Assembly: GCA_937952925.1 (NCBI GenBank)
Contig: CALFYA010000039.1
Span: forward strand, 1 to 16,266
Source: an uncultured Moraxellaceae bacterium
GTDB taxonomy: Bacteria; Pseudomonadota; Gammaproteobacteria; Pseudomonadales; Moraxellaceae
DNA length: 16,266 nt
Direction of reading: 5' to 3'
Shown here: positions 1-6,548 of the stretch, in pieces
How the letters are laid out: each line of letters starts with the position of its first letter
Position numbering within the stretch: position 1 is the stretch's first letter
The notes under the pieces: generated by a model
What the model saw: the letters and a program-made list of their open reading frames with translations, nothing else
The model's database searches: none
Told to the model about the DNA's origin: nothing
Program-made: the position numbers and the translations under genes

Positions 1-80
1 ACTACGTTCGAGCGGTTCGCGCAGGTCAGTAATTTGAGCGTAGCGTTTTTTGGCTTTTGCTTCGCCCTTGCGCAATTACT

Positions 81-115
81 CCTTCCCCTTTTCAAGGGGA
101 AGGCTGGGATGGGGT
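81..115. repeat. Dispersed hairpin repeat, copy 1
   Basis: A perfect 10-bp inverted repeat, CCTTCCCCTT (81-90) and AAGGGGAAGG (94-103), has a 3-nt loop and is followed by a G-rich tail CTGGGATGGGGT (104-115). The same architecture recurs at 3160-3196: a C-rich arm, a G-rich arm, then CT(R)GGRTGGGGT. The matching tail outside the stem shows that the two are related copies and not two chance hairpins. Similar short intergenic elements are scattered through many proteobacterial genomes. It lies in non-coding DNA and could act as a weak transcription or mRNA-stability element, but it has no T-run directly after the stem. Confidence 0.7.
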
Positions 116-127
116 GCTTTTCAAGTA

Positions 128-157
128 TTGCTTATGGTGATCTTAAGTTGGGATAAT
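128..157 (+). promoter_or_regulatory. Candidate sigma-70 promoter upstream of the toxin-antitoxin pair
   Basis: A -35-like TTGCTT (128-133) and a -10-like GATAAT (152-157) are separated by 18 bases. A TG dinucleotide at 149-150 gives an extended -10. Transcription would start near 164, leaving a leader of about 155 bases before the antitoxin start. The assignment is by consensus only. The rest of 1-319 shows no convincing gene. Confidence 0.4.
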
Positions 158-260
158 TTGATACAACGGTATTATTCAGCACACAGGACATCCGCATGAG
201 CCAGCGGTCAAGCACTTAGCGATTACGGCTGTGAAAACTGAAATCAAACTGATAAAGCAT

Positions 261-292
261 GGCTGAATGATCAATTTTAAGATAGGCTGAAT
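261..292. repeat. Direct repeat pair GGCTGAAT upstream of the antitoxin gene
   Basis: The octamer GGCTGAAT occurs at 261-268 and again at 285-292, a 24-bp period, ending 27 bases before the antitoxin start. Toxin-antitoxin pairs of this class usually repress themselves through sites just upstream, so these could be binding sites. Phd-family sites are more often palindromic, and two octamers are weak evidence. Confidence 0.35.
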
Positions 293-319
293 ACAACACA
301 CGACAAGCTGAGGTGAGCG

Positions 320-556
320 ATGGGCAGCGTTAAAGCCGTCGAGTTTCAAGCGCATTGCTTGGCACTACTCGAAGAAGTGGTGCGTACCGGTCAATCACTG
401 ATCGTGATTCAAGATGGTCAGCCAGCCGTCGAAATTCGTCCAATTCAGCCCGTTCAAGCAGCCAGTTTGTTCGGTCTAACGGCAGGTACTATACAAATAG
501 AAGGCGATATCGTAGAGCCTGCGATTGCCAGCCACGAGTGGAACGTCAATCCATGA
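320..556 (+). CDS. Phd/YefM-family antitoxin
   Basis: A 78-residue protein of the Phd/YefM antitoxin family. The N-terminal half (about 1-45) has the DNA-binding fold signature: a short beta strand, a helix with ALLEEVVRTGQ, then LIVIQDGQPAVEIRP, which matches the family pattern ending in G-x-P-x-A/V-x-(I/L). The C-terminal tail has LFGLTAGTIQIEGDI followed by VEPA and a terminal EW, the toxin-wrapping segment typical of antitoxins paired with PIN toxins. The start is supported by GAGG (310-313) six bases upstream. Its stop overlaps the start of the PIN gene (ATGA), so the two are translationally coupled. It should bind and neutralise the neighbouring toxin and repress the shared promoter. 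The family call is secure; the precise subgroup is not. Confidence 0.9.
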   Translation: MGSVKAVEFQAHCLALLEEVVRTGQSLIVIQDGQPAVEIRPIQPVQAASLFGLTAGTIQIEGDIVEPAIASHEWNVNP

Positions 557-951
557 TTGTACTGGATACGCATGTTTTGCTGTGGGTGACGCAACAGCCA
601 GAAAAAATAGGCAAAAACTGTACAGATTTGATTCAGCACGCTTGGGCGAGTCAAGCAGTTGCAGTGAGTGCGATCAGCTTTTGGGAAATTGCCATGCTAC
701 AAGCCAAGGGGCGTATTCATTTACAGGGTACGGTGCAAGCATGGCGTTCACTGCTGCTCAATCAAGGCCTAAAAGAGTTCGGTGTTAACGGTCAAATTGG
801 CATTCAGGCTGCTCAGTTAGACTTACACGGTGATCCGGCAGATCGTTTAATCGCAGCGACAGCCTTGGTGCATCAAGCCACGCTATGCACTGCCGATGAA
901 AAATTGTTGGCGTGGCACAGTGGTTTAGTCAGACAAGACAGTAGACGGTAA
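553..951 (+). CDS. PIN-domain ribonuclease toxin (VapC-type)
   Basis: A 132-residue single-domain PIN protein, the expected toxin of the pair with the preceding antitoxin. The acidic residues that bind Mg2+ in PIN nucleases are all present: Asp5 in MIVLDTHVLLW, Glu45 in SFWEIAML, Asp97 in DPADRLIAATA and Asp115 in TADEKLL. Toxins of this kind cleave RNA, often tRNA or rRNA, when freed from the antitoxin; the target cannot be read from the sequence. The frame is open upstream to 355, but the ATG at 553 fits the four-base overlap with the antitoxin stop and begins exactly at the conserved first beta strand. With all four acidic residues present, the toxin is probably active. It lies 149 bases before fabI with no evident link to that gene. 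Confidence 0.92.
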   Translation: MIVLDTHVLLWVTQQPEKIGKNCTDLIQHAWASQAVAVSAISFWEIAMLQAKGRIHLQGTVQAWRSLLLNQGLKEFGVNGQIGIQAAQLDLHGDPADRLIAATALVHQATLCTADEKLLAWHSGLVRQDSRR

Positions 952-1100
952 CAACCAGCAACCATAACAACACCACCAAAGATCCATACGGTGGGCCGTG
1001 TAGCACGCACAGATTGGCGCGTTTTTACCCATCGATCACCACCTTGCAATCTAAACTCTGCTAGCATCAGGCCATTTGATGAACGCAGGATCAATCGATT

Positions 1101-1895
1101 ATGTTGCTACAAGGAAAACGCTTCTTGGTGGCGGGTATCGCCAGTAAACTCTCCATTGCTTATGGCATTGCCGCAGCATTGCACCGAGAAGGCGCTGAGC
1201 TGGCCTTTACCTATCCCAATGAAAAACTGAAAAAACGCGTTGATGAGTTTGCCGCTCAATTTGGCTCGACGTTGGTATTTGCTTGCGATGTGGCTGATGA
1301 TGCGCAAATTGAGCAAACCTTTGTCGATTTGGCGCAGCATTGGGATGGCTTGGATGGCGTGATCCATTCGATTGGTTTTGCCCCTGCCGATCAGCTTGAA
1401 GGTGATTTTACCGAGGTGACCACCCGCGAAGGTTTTCGGATTGCCCACGACATCAGCGCCTATAGTTTTGTGGCAATGGCGCGTGCGGCACGCCCTTTGC
1501 TTCAAGCCCGCCAAGGCTGTTTGCTGACCTTGACCTATCAAGGCAGTGAGCGCGTGTTGCCCAATTACAACGTGATGGGCTTAGCCAAAGCCAGCCTAGA
1601 AGCCAGTGTGCGTTATTTGGCCACCAGCATGGGTGCAGAAGGCATCCGCGTAAACGGCATTTCGGCAGGGCCAATCCGTACCCTTGCGGCGAGTGGCATC
1701 AAAAGCTTCCGCAAAATGCTGGACGTGAATGCCAAAATCGCGCCACTGCAACGCAATGTCACCATTGATGAAGTGGGCAACGCTGCGCTATTTTTGTGTT
1801 CACCGTGGGCGTCGGGCATTACCGGTGAAATTTTGTATGTCGATGGTGGGTTTAATACCGTAGCGATGAGCCAAAGCTTGATGGCAGAAGACTAA
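1101..1895 (+). CDS. fabI: Enoyl-[acyl-carrier-protein] reductase (NADH), FabI
   Basis: FabI reduces trans-2-enoyl-ACP, the last step of each fatty-acid elongation cycle, in the cytoplasm. The 264-residue length is close to E. coli FabI (262). Visible family marks are the atypical nucleotide-binding segment GIASKLSIAYGIA (12-24), HSIGFAP (89-95), and the catalytic set Tyr146, Tyr156 and Lys163 in the stretch from LTYQGSERVLP to NYNVMGLAKAS. The substrate-loop segment ISAGPIRTLAASGIK and the C-terminal GEILYVDGGF also fit. FabI is the target of triclosan and diazaborine; Gly92 and Phe203-type contacts were not checked by structure. An AGGA (1087-1090) lies ten bases before the ATG, a slightly long spacing. 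A strong hairpin terminator follows, so it is probably a single-gene unit. Confidence 0.97.
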   Translation: MLLQGKRFLVAGIASKLSIAYGIAAALHREGAELAFTYPNEKLKKRVDEFAAQFGSTLVFACDVADDAQIEQTFVDLAQHWDGLDGVIHSIGFAPADQLEGDFTEVTTREGFRIAHDISAYSFVAMARAARPLLQARQGCLLTLTYQGSERVLPNYNVMGLAKASLEASVRYLATSMGAEGIRVNGISAGPIRTLAASGIKSFRKMLDVNAKIAPLQRNVTIDEVGNAALFLCSPWASGITGEILYVDGGFNTVAMSQSLMAED

Positions 1896-1928
1896 AGTCC
1901 AAAATGCCAGATGGCACAAGATCGGCAT

Positions 1929-1958
1929 AATGGCGGCAGACAGCCGCCATTTTGTTTT
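1929..1958 (+). terminator. Intrinsic terminator after fabI
   Basis: A 9-bp perfect stem AATGGCGGC (1929-1937) and GCCGCCATT (1943-1951) with a 5-nt loop is followed by TTTTGTTTT (1950-1958). This is a textbook rho-independent terminator on the plus strand, 33 bases after the fabI stop. Its T-run ends right at the ribosome binding site GGGGTGA of the next gene, so read-through RNA would carry a hairpin next to that site. Confidence 0.85.
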
Positions 1959-1969
1959 GGGGTGACTCC

Positions 1970-2662
1970 ATGATTTATCGTTTACCCCGTTGGGTGTTGT
2001 ACGGCAGTGTGTTGCTGGCGTTTAGTGCGGGTTTGGTCAACTGTGTGGCCTTGCTGGGTTTTGTCAATTTGGCGGTGTCGCATGTGACTGGCACCGTGAC
2101 TGCCACCGCTGCCGCGCTGTGGCAGCAAGATCACGACGCGCTACAGCTCGGCCTTGGGATTGTACTGGCCTTTTTTGTCGGGGCGATCATCAGTGGGGTG
2201 ATTGTCAAAAATGAAGCCCTGCAAATCGGCCGCCACTATGGCGTGGCGCTGCTGGTTGAGTCGATCTTACTATTTGCCGCCACTTATTTTTTTGTGCAGC
2301 ACAATGTCTGGGGCGAGCTATTGGCCTCGGCAGCGTGTGGTCTGCAAAATGCCATGATTGCCACTTATAGCGGTTCGGTGATTCGCACCACCCATTTGAC
2401 GGGGATTTTGTCGGATTTGGGCGCGTCGATTGGCAATTGGATTGGGCGGCGACCGTTTAATCAGCGGCAGTTTCGCTTGCAACTGAGTATTTTTAGCTCA
2501 TTTTTTTTGGGTTCGCTGGTGGGTGCGATCGCCTTTCAACATCTCCAACACTTGGCGTTGCTGATTCCGGCCTTTGTGGTGTTGCTCACCGCTTTTGCCT
2601 ATTGGTGGGTGGTGGAGTATCGGGTGTTGCAGCGTGATATTTCAGATCAGGACAGTGCGTAG
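1970..2662 (+). CDS. DUF1275 (YoaK-type) inner-membrane protein
   Basis: A 230-residue integral membrane protein resembling the DUF1275/YoaK family, whose biochemical role is unknown to me. About six hydrophobic segments can be traced: roughly residues 9-31, 55-75, 88-108, 113-130, 170-190 and 195-217. Family-like motifs are AGLVNCVALLGF with SHVTGTVT in the first third, and the segment SAACGLQNAMIATYSG followed by VIRTTHLTG in the middle. The ATG at 1970 was chosen because GGTGA (1961-1965) sits four bases upstream; an in-frame TTG at 1952 lacks a ribosome site and falls in the fabI terminator. The stop is nine bases before the acetyltransferase start, so the two are probably co-transcribed. 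Confidence 0.85.
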   Translation: MIYRLPRWVLYGSVLLAFSAGLVNCVALLGFVNLAVSHVTGTVTATAAALWQQDHDALQLGLGIVLAFFVGAIISGVIVKNEALQIGRHYGVALLVESILLFAATYFFVQHNVWGELLASAACGLQNAMIATYSGSVIRTTHLTGILSDLGASIGNWIGRRPFNQRQFRLQLSIFSSFFLGSLVGAIAFQHLQHLALLIPAFVVLLTAFAYWWVVEYRVLQRDISDQDSA

Positions 2663-2671
2663 GACGACATC

Positions 2672-3094
2672 ATGCAGATCAGAGTATTTCAACCGGATGA
2701 TCAACTCGCGGTGATTGCACTGTGGCAGCGCTGTGATTTGCTACGCCCATGGAATGATCCGGTCAAAGACATGGCGCGTAAAATGGCAGATTCGCCAGAG
2801 TGGTTTTTGCTCGGTGAAGTCGATGGGCAGGTGGTGGCGGGTGTGATGGCAGGCTACGATGGTCATCGCGGTTGGCTCAATTATTTGGCGGTCGATCCTG
2901 AGTATCAGCGGCAAGGCTTGGCGCGGCAGTTGGTACAACACGCCGAGGCGCTGCTGTTGCAAGCCGGTTGCCCCAAGATCAATTTGCAAGTGCGCAGTAG
3001 CAATCAAGGCGTGATCACGTTTTATCAACAGCTCGGTTATGGCGTGGATGAGGTGGTGAGTTTGGGGAAACGCTTGATTCGGGATGATGTCTAA
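2672..3094 (+). CDS. ypeA: GNAT-family N-acetyltransferase, YpeA-like
   Basis: A 140-residue GNAT acetyltransferase that should transfer acetyl from acetyl-CoA to an amine; the substrate is unknown. Residues LWQRCDLLRPWNDP (17-30) and GYDGHRG (61-67) closely match what I recall of E. coli YpeA (141 aa). Motif A is LAVDPEYQRQGLARQLV, with the CoA pyrophosphate-binding Q-x-x-G-x-A at 79-84. The end, YQQLGYGVDEVVSLGKRLI, is the usual GNAT motif B region. AGGA (2661-2664) lies seven bases before the ATG and overlaps the preceding stop, which supports an operon with the DUF1275 gene. Family assignment is firm; equivalence with YpeA is by remembered similarity. Confidence 0.88.
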   Translation: MQIRVFQPDDQLAVIALWQRCDLLRPWNDPVKDMARKMADSPEWFLLGEVDGQVVAGVMAGYDGHRGWLNYLAVDPEYQRQGLARQLVQHAEALLLQAGCPKINLQVRSSNQGVITFYQQLGYGVDEVVSLGKRLIRDDV

Positions 3095-3131
3095 ATCTAT
3101 TGAACGTGAGTGTTGGATCAGAAACAAATGC

Positions 3132-3156
3132 AAAAATTTGATTTTTAATGATTAAA
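3132..3156. terminator. A/T-rich palindromes between convergent genes, possible weak terminator
   Basis: Two overlapping A/T-rich palindromes, AAAAATTTGATTTTT (3132-3146) and TTTAATGATTAAA (3144-3156), lie between the stop of the acetyltransferase gene and the convergent macB. They could help end transcription from either side together with the adjacent hairpin repeat, but a G/C-rich stem followed by a T-run is not present. Confidence 0.25.
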
Positions 3157-3159
3157 GTT

Positions 3160-3196
3160 CCCTCCCCTGATTTAGGGGAGGGCTAGGGTGGGGTTT
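3160..3196. repeat. Dispersed hairpin repeat, copy 2
   Basis: A perfect 8-bp inverted repeat CCCTCCCC (3160-3167) and GGGGAGGG (3175-3182), extendable by a T-A pair, is followed by CTAGGGTGGGGTTT (3183-3196). Stem and tail match copy 1 at 81-115 in order and orientation. It sits between the convergent acetyltransferase and macB genes, 17 bases beyond the macB stop, where such a hairpin may stop transcription or protect the 3' ends of both mRNAs. Confidence 0.75.
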
Positions 3197-3213
3197 AAGG
3201 TGTGATCCCACAC

Positions 3214-5169
3214 TTACTCCCGCGCCAACGCCACAATCGGATCAAGCCGTGCGGCATTCCTCGCTGGTAAAAAGCCAAACACCACGCCAATCGCGGAGGA
3301 GCACAAAAACGCTGCCAGCATCGAAGTGGTGGAAAATGCCATCTGAAACGAGCCACCCGCCACCAAGCTAAACGCTTGTCCAATCAACAACGCAAGGCCA
3401 ATCCCGAGTAAGCCGCCGACCAAACACACCAGCACCGCTTCAATCAAAAACTGCTGCAAAATGTCGCCTTGCCGTGCACCCACCGCCATCCGCACGCCAA
3501 TTTCTTGGGTGCGCTCAGTCACCGACACCAACATGATATTCATCACCCCAATGCCGCCCACAATCAGTGAGATCACCGCAATCGCCGATACCAACAGGGT
3601 CATGGTTTGCGTGGTGCTTTCGATGGTTTCGCGGATCGAGTCGCTGTTTTGGGTAAACACATCTTCGCGACCATGTCGGTCGGTGAGCAGTTTGACAATC
3701 GCGGTTTCGGCGGCTTTGCTGGAGCTGCCGTCGTTGATCCGCACAATAATACTGCGCAGGGTGTTTTGACCCAGCATCCGGCTCATCACCGTGGTGTAGG
3801 GCAGGTAGACATTCAGGCTATCGCTACTGCCAAAAGGGCTGTCTTTTTCGGCAAGTACACCAATGATGCGGCTGGGCACTTGCCCAATCAACATCACTTG
3901 CCCAATCGGATCGTCGCCACTCGGAAATAAGGTGTTTTGGGCGTTGGTATCAATCACCACATCTTGCTGGCGCTGCGCAATCGCGGTGTCATCAAAACCA
4001 ATACCAGACGCGAGCGGCATGCCGCGCACCCGAAAAAAGCTTTCACCCACGCCATTGATGGTGGCAGAGGCTTCGAGATTGCCAATCCGTAGCGTGCCGC
4101 TGGTGTTGACGGTGGGGCTGACGCTATCCACATACGGTTGTTCGGCGAGGGCTTTAGCGTCATCAGCGGTGAGGGTGGGCGGCGTGTTATTTCGCAAATC
4201 ACCAAAATTTTTGCCCGAATACACCGTCACCGTGTTGGTGCCAAGGCCGCTAATATCATTCAAGATTTTTTGCTTGGAGCCTGTGCCGAGTGCCACCACT
4301 GACACCACCGACGCAATACCAATAATAATCCCCAACATGGTCAAAAAGGTGCGCATCCGGTGGGTGAGCATGGCAATCAAAGCCATGCGAAATGCCGCCC
4401 ACAGCCGGTCGAGCACACTGCGCAGACGTTGATAACGTGAGGGCGGCGTGGGCTTGCTGGGCGCTGCTTCTTTTGCGCTGGGTGCGACGTTGTGCCGATC
4501 ACTGATGATTTGCCCGTCACTGATTTCAATCACCCGATTGGCTTGCGCGGCAATCTGCGGATCGTGAGTGACGATAATCACGGTATGACCTTGCGCATGT
4601 AGATCACGCAAGATTTGCATCACCTCAATGCCGCTTTGTTTATCCAGCGCACCGGTCGGCTCATCAGCCAAAATCACTTGTCCGCCATTCATCAGGGCGC
4701 GAGCAATACTGACCCGTTGCTGTTGCCCACCAGAGAGCTGATTGGGGCGATGATTGAGCCGTTCACTCAAGCCTAATCTGCCGAGCAGTGCCGCAGCACG
4801 CTGTGCGCGCAGGTGTGGATCAAGCCCTGCATACACCGCAGGGACTTCCACATTGCCTTGTGCACTCAAATCACCGAGCAAATGATAACGCTGAAAAATA
4901 AAGCCAAAATGCTCACGGCGCAGTGCGGCAAGTTCATCGGCTTGTAGCTGATTGGTGGCTCGCCCTGCCACGCGATACTCGCCCGAACTCGCCCGATCCA
5001 AGCAGCCTAAAATATTCATCAAGGTGGATTTGCCTGACCCTGATTGCCCAATAATCGCCACCCATTCACCGGCGTGAATCTCAAGGTTGATGCCTTTGAG
5101 CACCTGTACTTGTTGTTCACCGGCAGGGAAGCTGCGCACCACATCGCGCAGTTGTAACAGTGCGCTCAT
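3214..5169 (-). CDS. macB: MacB-type ABC transporter, fused ATPase and permease
   Basis: MacB is the ATP-driven inner-membrane part of the MacAB-TolC pump, which exports macrolides, peptides or toxins. The 651-residue protein has the expected order. First comes an ABC domain (about 1-225) with Walker A GQSGSGKST (41-49), Q-loop Gln93, signature LSGGQQQR (145-152), Walker B VILADEP (165-171) and switch His202. A first membrane segment follows near 270-295, then a large periplasmic domain, then three C-terminal membrane segments of the FtsX type. The start lies three bases after the macA stop, with GAGGATG inside the end of macA as ribosome site, so translation is coupled. It mirrors MacB rather than LolD, which lacks the fused permease. 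No tolC follows; the next feature is the hairpin repeat. Confidence 0.94.
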   Translation of the reverse strand: MSALLQLRDVVRSFPAGEQQVQVLKGINLEIHAGEWVAIIGQSGSGKSTLMNILGCLDRASSGEYRVAGRATNQLQADELAALRREHFGFIFQRYHLLGDLSAQGNVEVPAVYAGLDPHLRAQRAAALLGRLGLSERLNHRPNQLSGGQQQRVSIARALMNGGQVILADEPTGALDKQSGIEVMQILRDLHAQGHTVIIVTHDPQIAAQANRVIEISDGQIISDRHNVAPSAKEAAPSKPTPPSRYQRLRSVLDRLWAAFRMALIAMLTHRMRTFLTMLGIIIGIASVVSVVALGTGSKQKILNDISGLGTNTVTVYSGKNFGDLRNNTPPTLTADDAKALAEQPYVDSVSPTVNTSGTLRIGNLEASATINGVGESFFRVRGMPLASGIGFDDTAIAQRQQDVVIDTNAQNTLFPSGDDPIGQVMLIGQVPSRIIGVLAEKDSPFGSSDSLNVYLPYTTVMSRMLGQNTLRSIIVRINDGSSSKAAETAIVKLLTDRHGREDVFTQNSDSIRETIESTTQTMTLLVSAIAVISLIVGGIGVMNIMLVSVTERTQEIGVRMAVGARQGDILQQFLIEAVLVCLVGGLLGIGLALLIGQAFSLVAGGSFQMAFSTTSMLAAFLCSSAIGVVFGFLPARNAARLDPIVALARE

Positions 5170-5172
5170 GGT

Positions 5173-6345
5173 TTACATCCTCATGGGTGGGCGACCGGCG
5201 CGGCCTGAGCTTTTCTCCGCATCGCTCGATTCACCGAGCACCACTTTTTCACCTTCTTTGAGGCCAGACAGCACTTGGGCTTGCACGCGGTTGTTCAGGC
5301 CGATCACCACTTGGCGCGGTTTGGGATAACCAGTGGCATCAAGCACTTGGATGGTTTGCTGGCCTGAGCCACCACTATTGGGCAATGCGGCGGTGGGGAT
5401 CACCAAGGCATTTTTGGCCGATTGCAGCACGATATACACCTGTGCGGTCATATCAATGCGTAGCTCGCCGTTGGGGTTGGGCACGTCAAACAGCCCATTG
5501 TAATACACCGCCGAGCTGCTGCTCGAACTGGTGGATTCGGACTTGATCGAGGTGGGGGCGGGTTCGATGGCGCGTAATTGGGCTTGGTAGCGATGCTCAG
5601 GCCGTCCCAAGATGGTGAAATACACTGGCAAACCGGCTTTGACTTTGACCACATCCGCTTCGCTGATTTGCGCTTTGACCGTGAGGGTATTGAGGTTGGC
5701 GAGTTTGACGATGGTCGGGGTGGTTTGGTTGGCGTTGACGGTTTGGCCTTCTTCGGTCACCACTGCTACCACCGTGCCATCCATTGGGGCAACCACACGG
5801 CTATAGCCCAAGTTGAGTGCGGCGGTATTGACGCTGAGCTGGGCTTGGCGGATTTGCGCGTTGATGGCGGCGAGTTCGGCTTGGGCGGTTTTGTAGGCAG
5901 CTTCGGCGCTGTCGTAATCGGCCTGTGAGGTGGCTTGATCTTTGAGCAGTTCGCGCTGGCGTTGCCATGCGAGGCGGGTTTGATTCAAGGTAGCTTCACG
6001 GATCAGCTTTTGCGCCTGTTGGTTGGCAAGGGCGGCTTCGGCATTTTTGAGTTGGTTTTGTTGGGTGAGCGGGTCGATTTGCGCAATCACTTGGCCTTTT
6101 TTGACGTTGTCACCGAGCGCGACAGACAGCTGGGTTACTTGTCCCGATGCCTGTGCGCCGACACTGACCAGCTTTTGGGCTTCAAGCGTGCCCGCTGCCA
6201 ACACGTTGTCTTCAAGATCGGCACGCTTGACCACCGCAGTCAGCACTTCGGGTGGGGTGTCTTTGGGGCGCTGCCACCACCAGATCGCTGCAATCAGACC
6301 GATCAAGATCAATAGCCACCACCAACGCAGGCGTACAACAGCCAT
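5173..6345 (-). CDS. macA: MacA-type periplasmic adaptor (membrane fusion protein)
   Basis: MacA is the adaptor that links MacB to an outer-membrane TolC channel and stimulates its ATPase. The 390-residue protein begins with a membrane anchor (about 6-25, rich in Trp and Ile after VVRLRWWW). A lipoyl-like half motif near VGAQASGQVTQLSV follows, then a Gln/Ala-rich coiled-coil hairpin (about 90-165), the second lipoyl half at VVAPMDGTVVAV, and beta-barrel and membrane-proximal domains. A serine run (STSSSSSS) interrupts the beta-barrel region, and the C-terminus is basic and Gly/Pro-rich. The ATG at 6345 was chosen because GAGGAG stands six bases upstream; an in-frame TTG at 6366 would put that site inside the gene. 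It is the first gene of a two-gene operon with macB. Confidence 0.92.
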   Translation of the reverse strand: MAVVRLRWWWLLILIGLIAAIWWWQRPKDTPPEVLTAVVKRADLEDNVLAAGTLEAQKLVSVGAQASGQVTQLSVALGDNVKKGQVIAQIDPLTQQNQLKNAEAALANQQAQKLIREATLNQTRLAWQRQRELLKDQATSQADYDSAEAAYKTAQAELAAINAQIRQAQLSVNTAALNLGYSRVVAPMDGTVVAVVTEEGQTVNANQTTPTIVKLANLNTLTVKAQISEADVVKVKAGLPVYFTILGRPEHRYQAQLRAIEPAPTSIKSESTSSSSSSAVYYNGLFDVPNPNGELRIDMTAQVYIVLQSAKNALVIPTAALPNSGGSGQQTIQVLDATGYPKPRQVVIGLNNRVQAQVLSGLKEGEKVVLGESSDAEKSSGRAGRPPMRM

Positions 6346-6373
6346 GCCGATCTCCTCATTTTTCAATCGGTTC

Positions 6374-6401
6374 AGTATGCAAATCTAAATGATTGAAACA
6401 A
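6374..6401 (-). promoter_or_regulatory. Candidate macAB promoter
   Basis: Read on the minus strand, TTGTTT (6401-6396) and CATACT (6379-6374) are spaced by 16 bases, about 30 bases before the macA start. The match to sigma-70 consensus is moderate and no other evidence supports it. Confidence 0.3.
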
Positions 6402-6473
6402 TGAAGCACATGCAGGACGGGTGTGGTGTTTTTGTGACAATGTGCAAAGACGTTTAGGTTGAGTTGTGGCTAT

Positions 6474-6501
6474 TTTTGTGGTTGATTGTGAGACCACAAA
6501 A
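6474..6501. promoter_or_regulatory. Operator-like 9-bp inverted repeat between macA and the NYN gene
   Basis: TTTTGTGGT (6474-6482) and its exact complement ACCACAAAA (6493-6501) flank a 10-base spacer. Arm centres are about 19 bases apart, close to two helical turns, as in a dimeric repressor site. Without a T-run on either side it does not look like a terminator. It could control the NYN gene, macAB, or both. Confidence 0.45.
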
Positions 6502-6518
6502 TGAGTCTGATCCAATAC

Positions 6519-6530
6519 TTGTGATCACAA
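6519..6530. promoter_or_regulatory. 12-bp perfect palindrome TTGTGATCACAA
   Basis: A perfect palindrome lies 18 bases before the NYN start codon, placing it over or just after a likely promoter. The half site TTGTGA recurs at 6486-6491, inside the spacer of the neighbouring inverted repeat. It resembles CRP half sites but lacks the six-base gap of a CRP site. It is best described as a candidate operator of unknown ligand. Confidence 0.4.
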
Positions 6531-6548
6531 CAATGCTACGAGGATGTA

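Noticed and set aside
1..75. A minus-strand frame with coding-like codons (translating to a basic stretch followed by YAQITDLREPLERS), possibly the start of a gene running off the window.
   Set aside because: Only 25 codons, opening with TTG directly after an in-frame stop, and a ribosome site only three bases away. Too short to support; it may be the edge of a real gene outside the window.
1..156. Plus-strand frame open from base 1 to a stop at 154-156.
   Set aside because: It runs through the hairpin repeat and has no recognisable protein pattern; the codons of the opposite strand look more coding-like.
355..951. A longer PIN protein starting at 355 within the antitoxin gene.
   Set aside because: The extra 66 residues are the antitoxin sequence in another frame, and the PIN fold starts exactly at the ATG at 553.
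1044..1067. A fabI promoter made of TTGCAA and TAGCAT.
   Set aside because: The spacer is only 12 bases and no better -35 lies at the proper distance.
3160..3196. A standard rho-independent terminator for macB or the acetyltransferase gene.
   Set aside because: The stem is strong but no T-run follows on either strand; the tail shared with the copy at 81-115 marks it as a repeat first.
6519..6530. A CRP (cAMP receptor) binding site at TTGTGATCACAA.
   Set aside because: The half sites TGTGA and TCACA are adjacent without the six-base gap that CRP needs, so only a generic palindrome is claimed.
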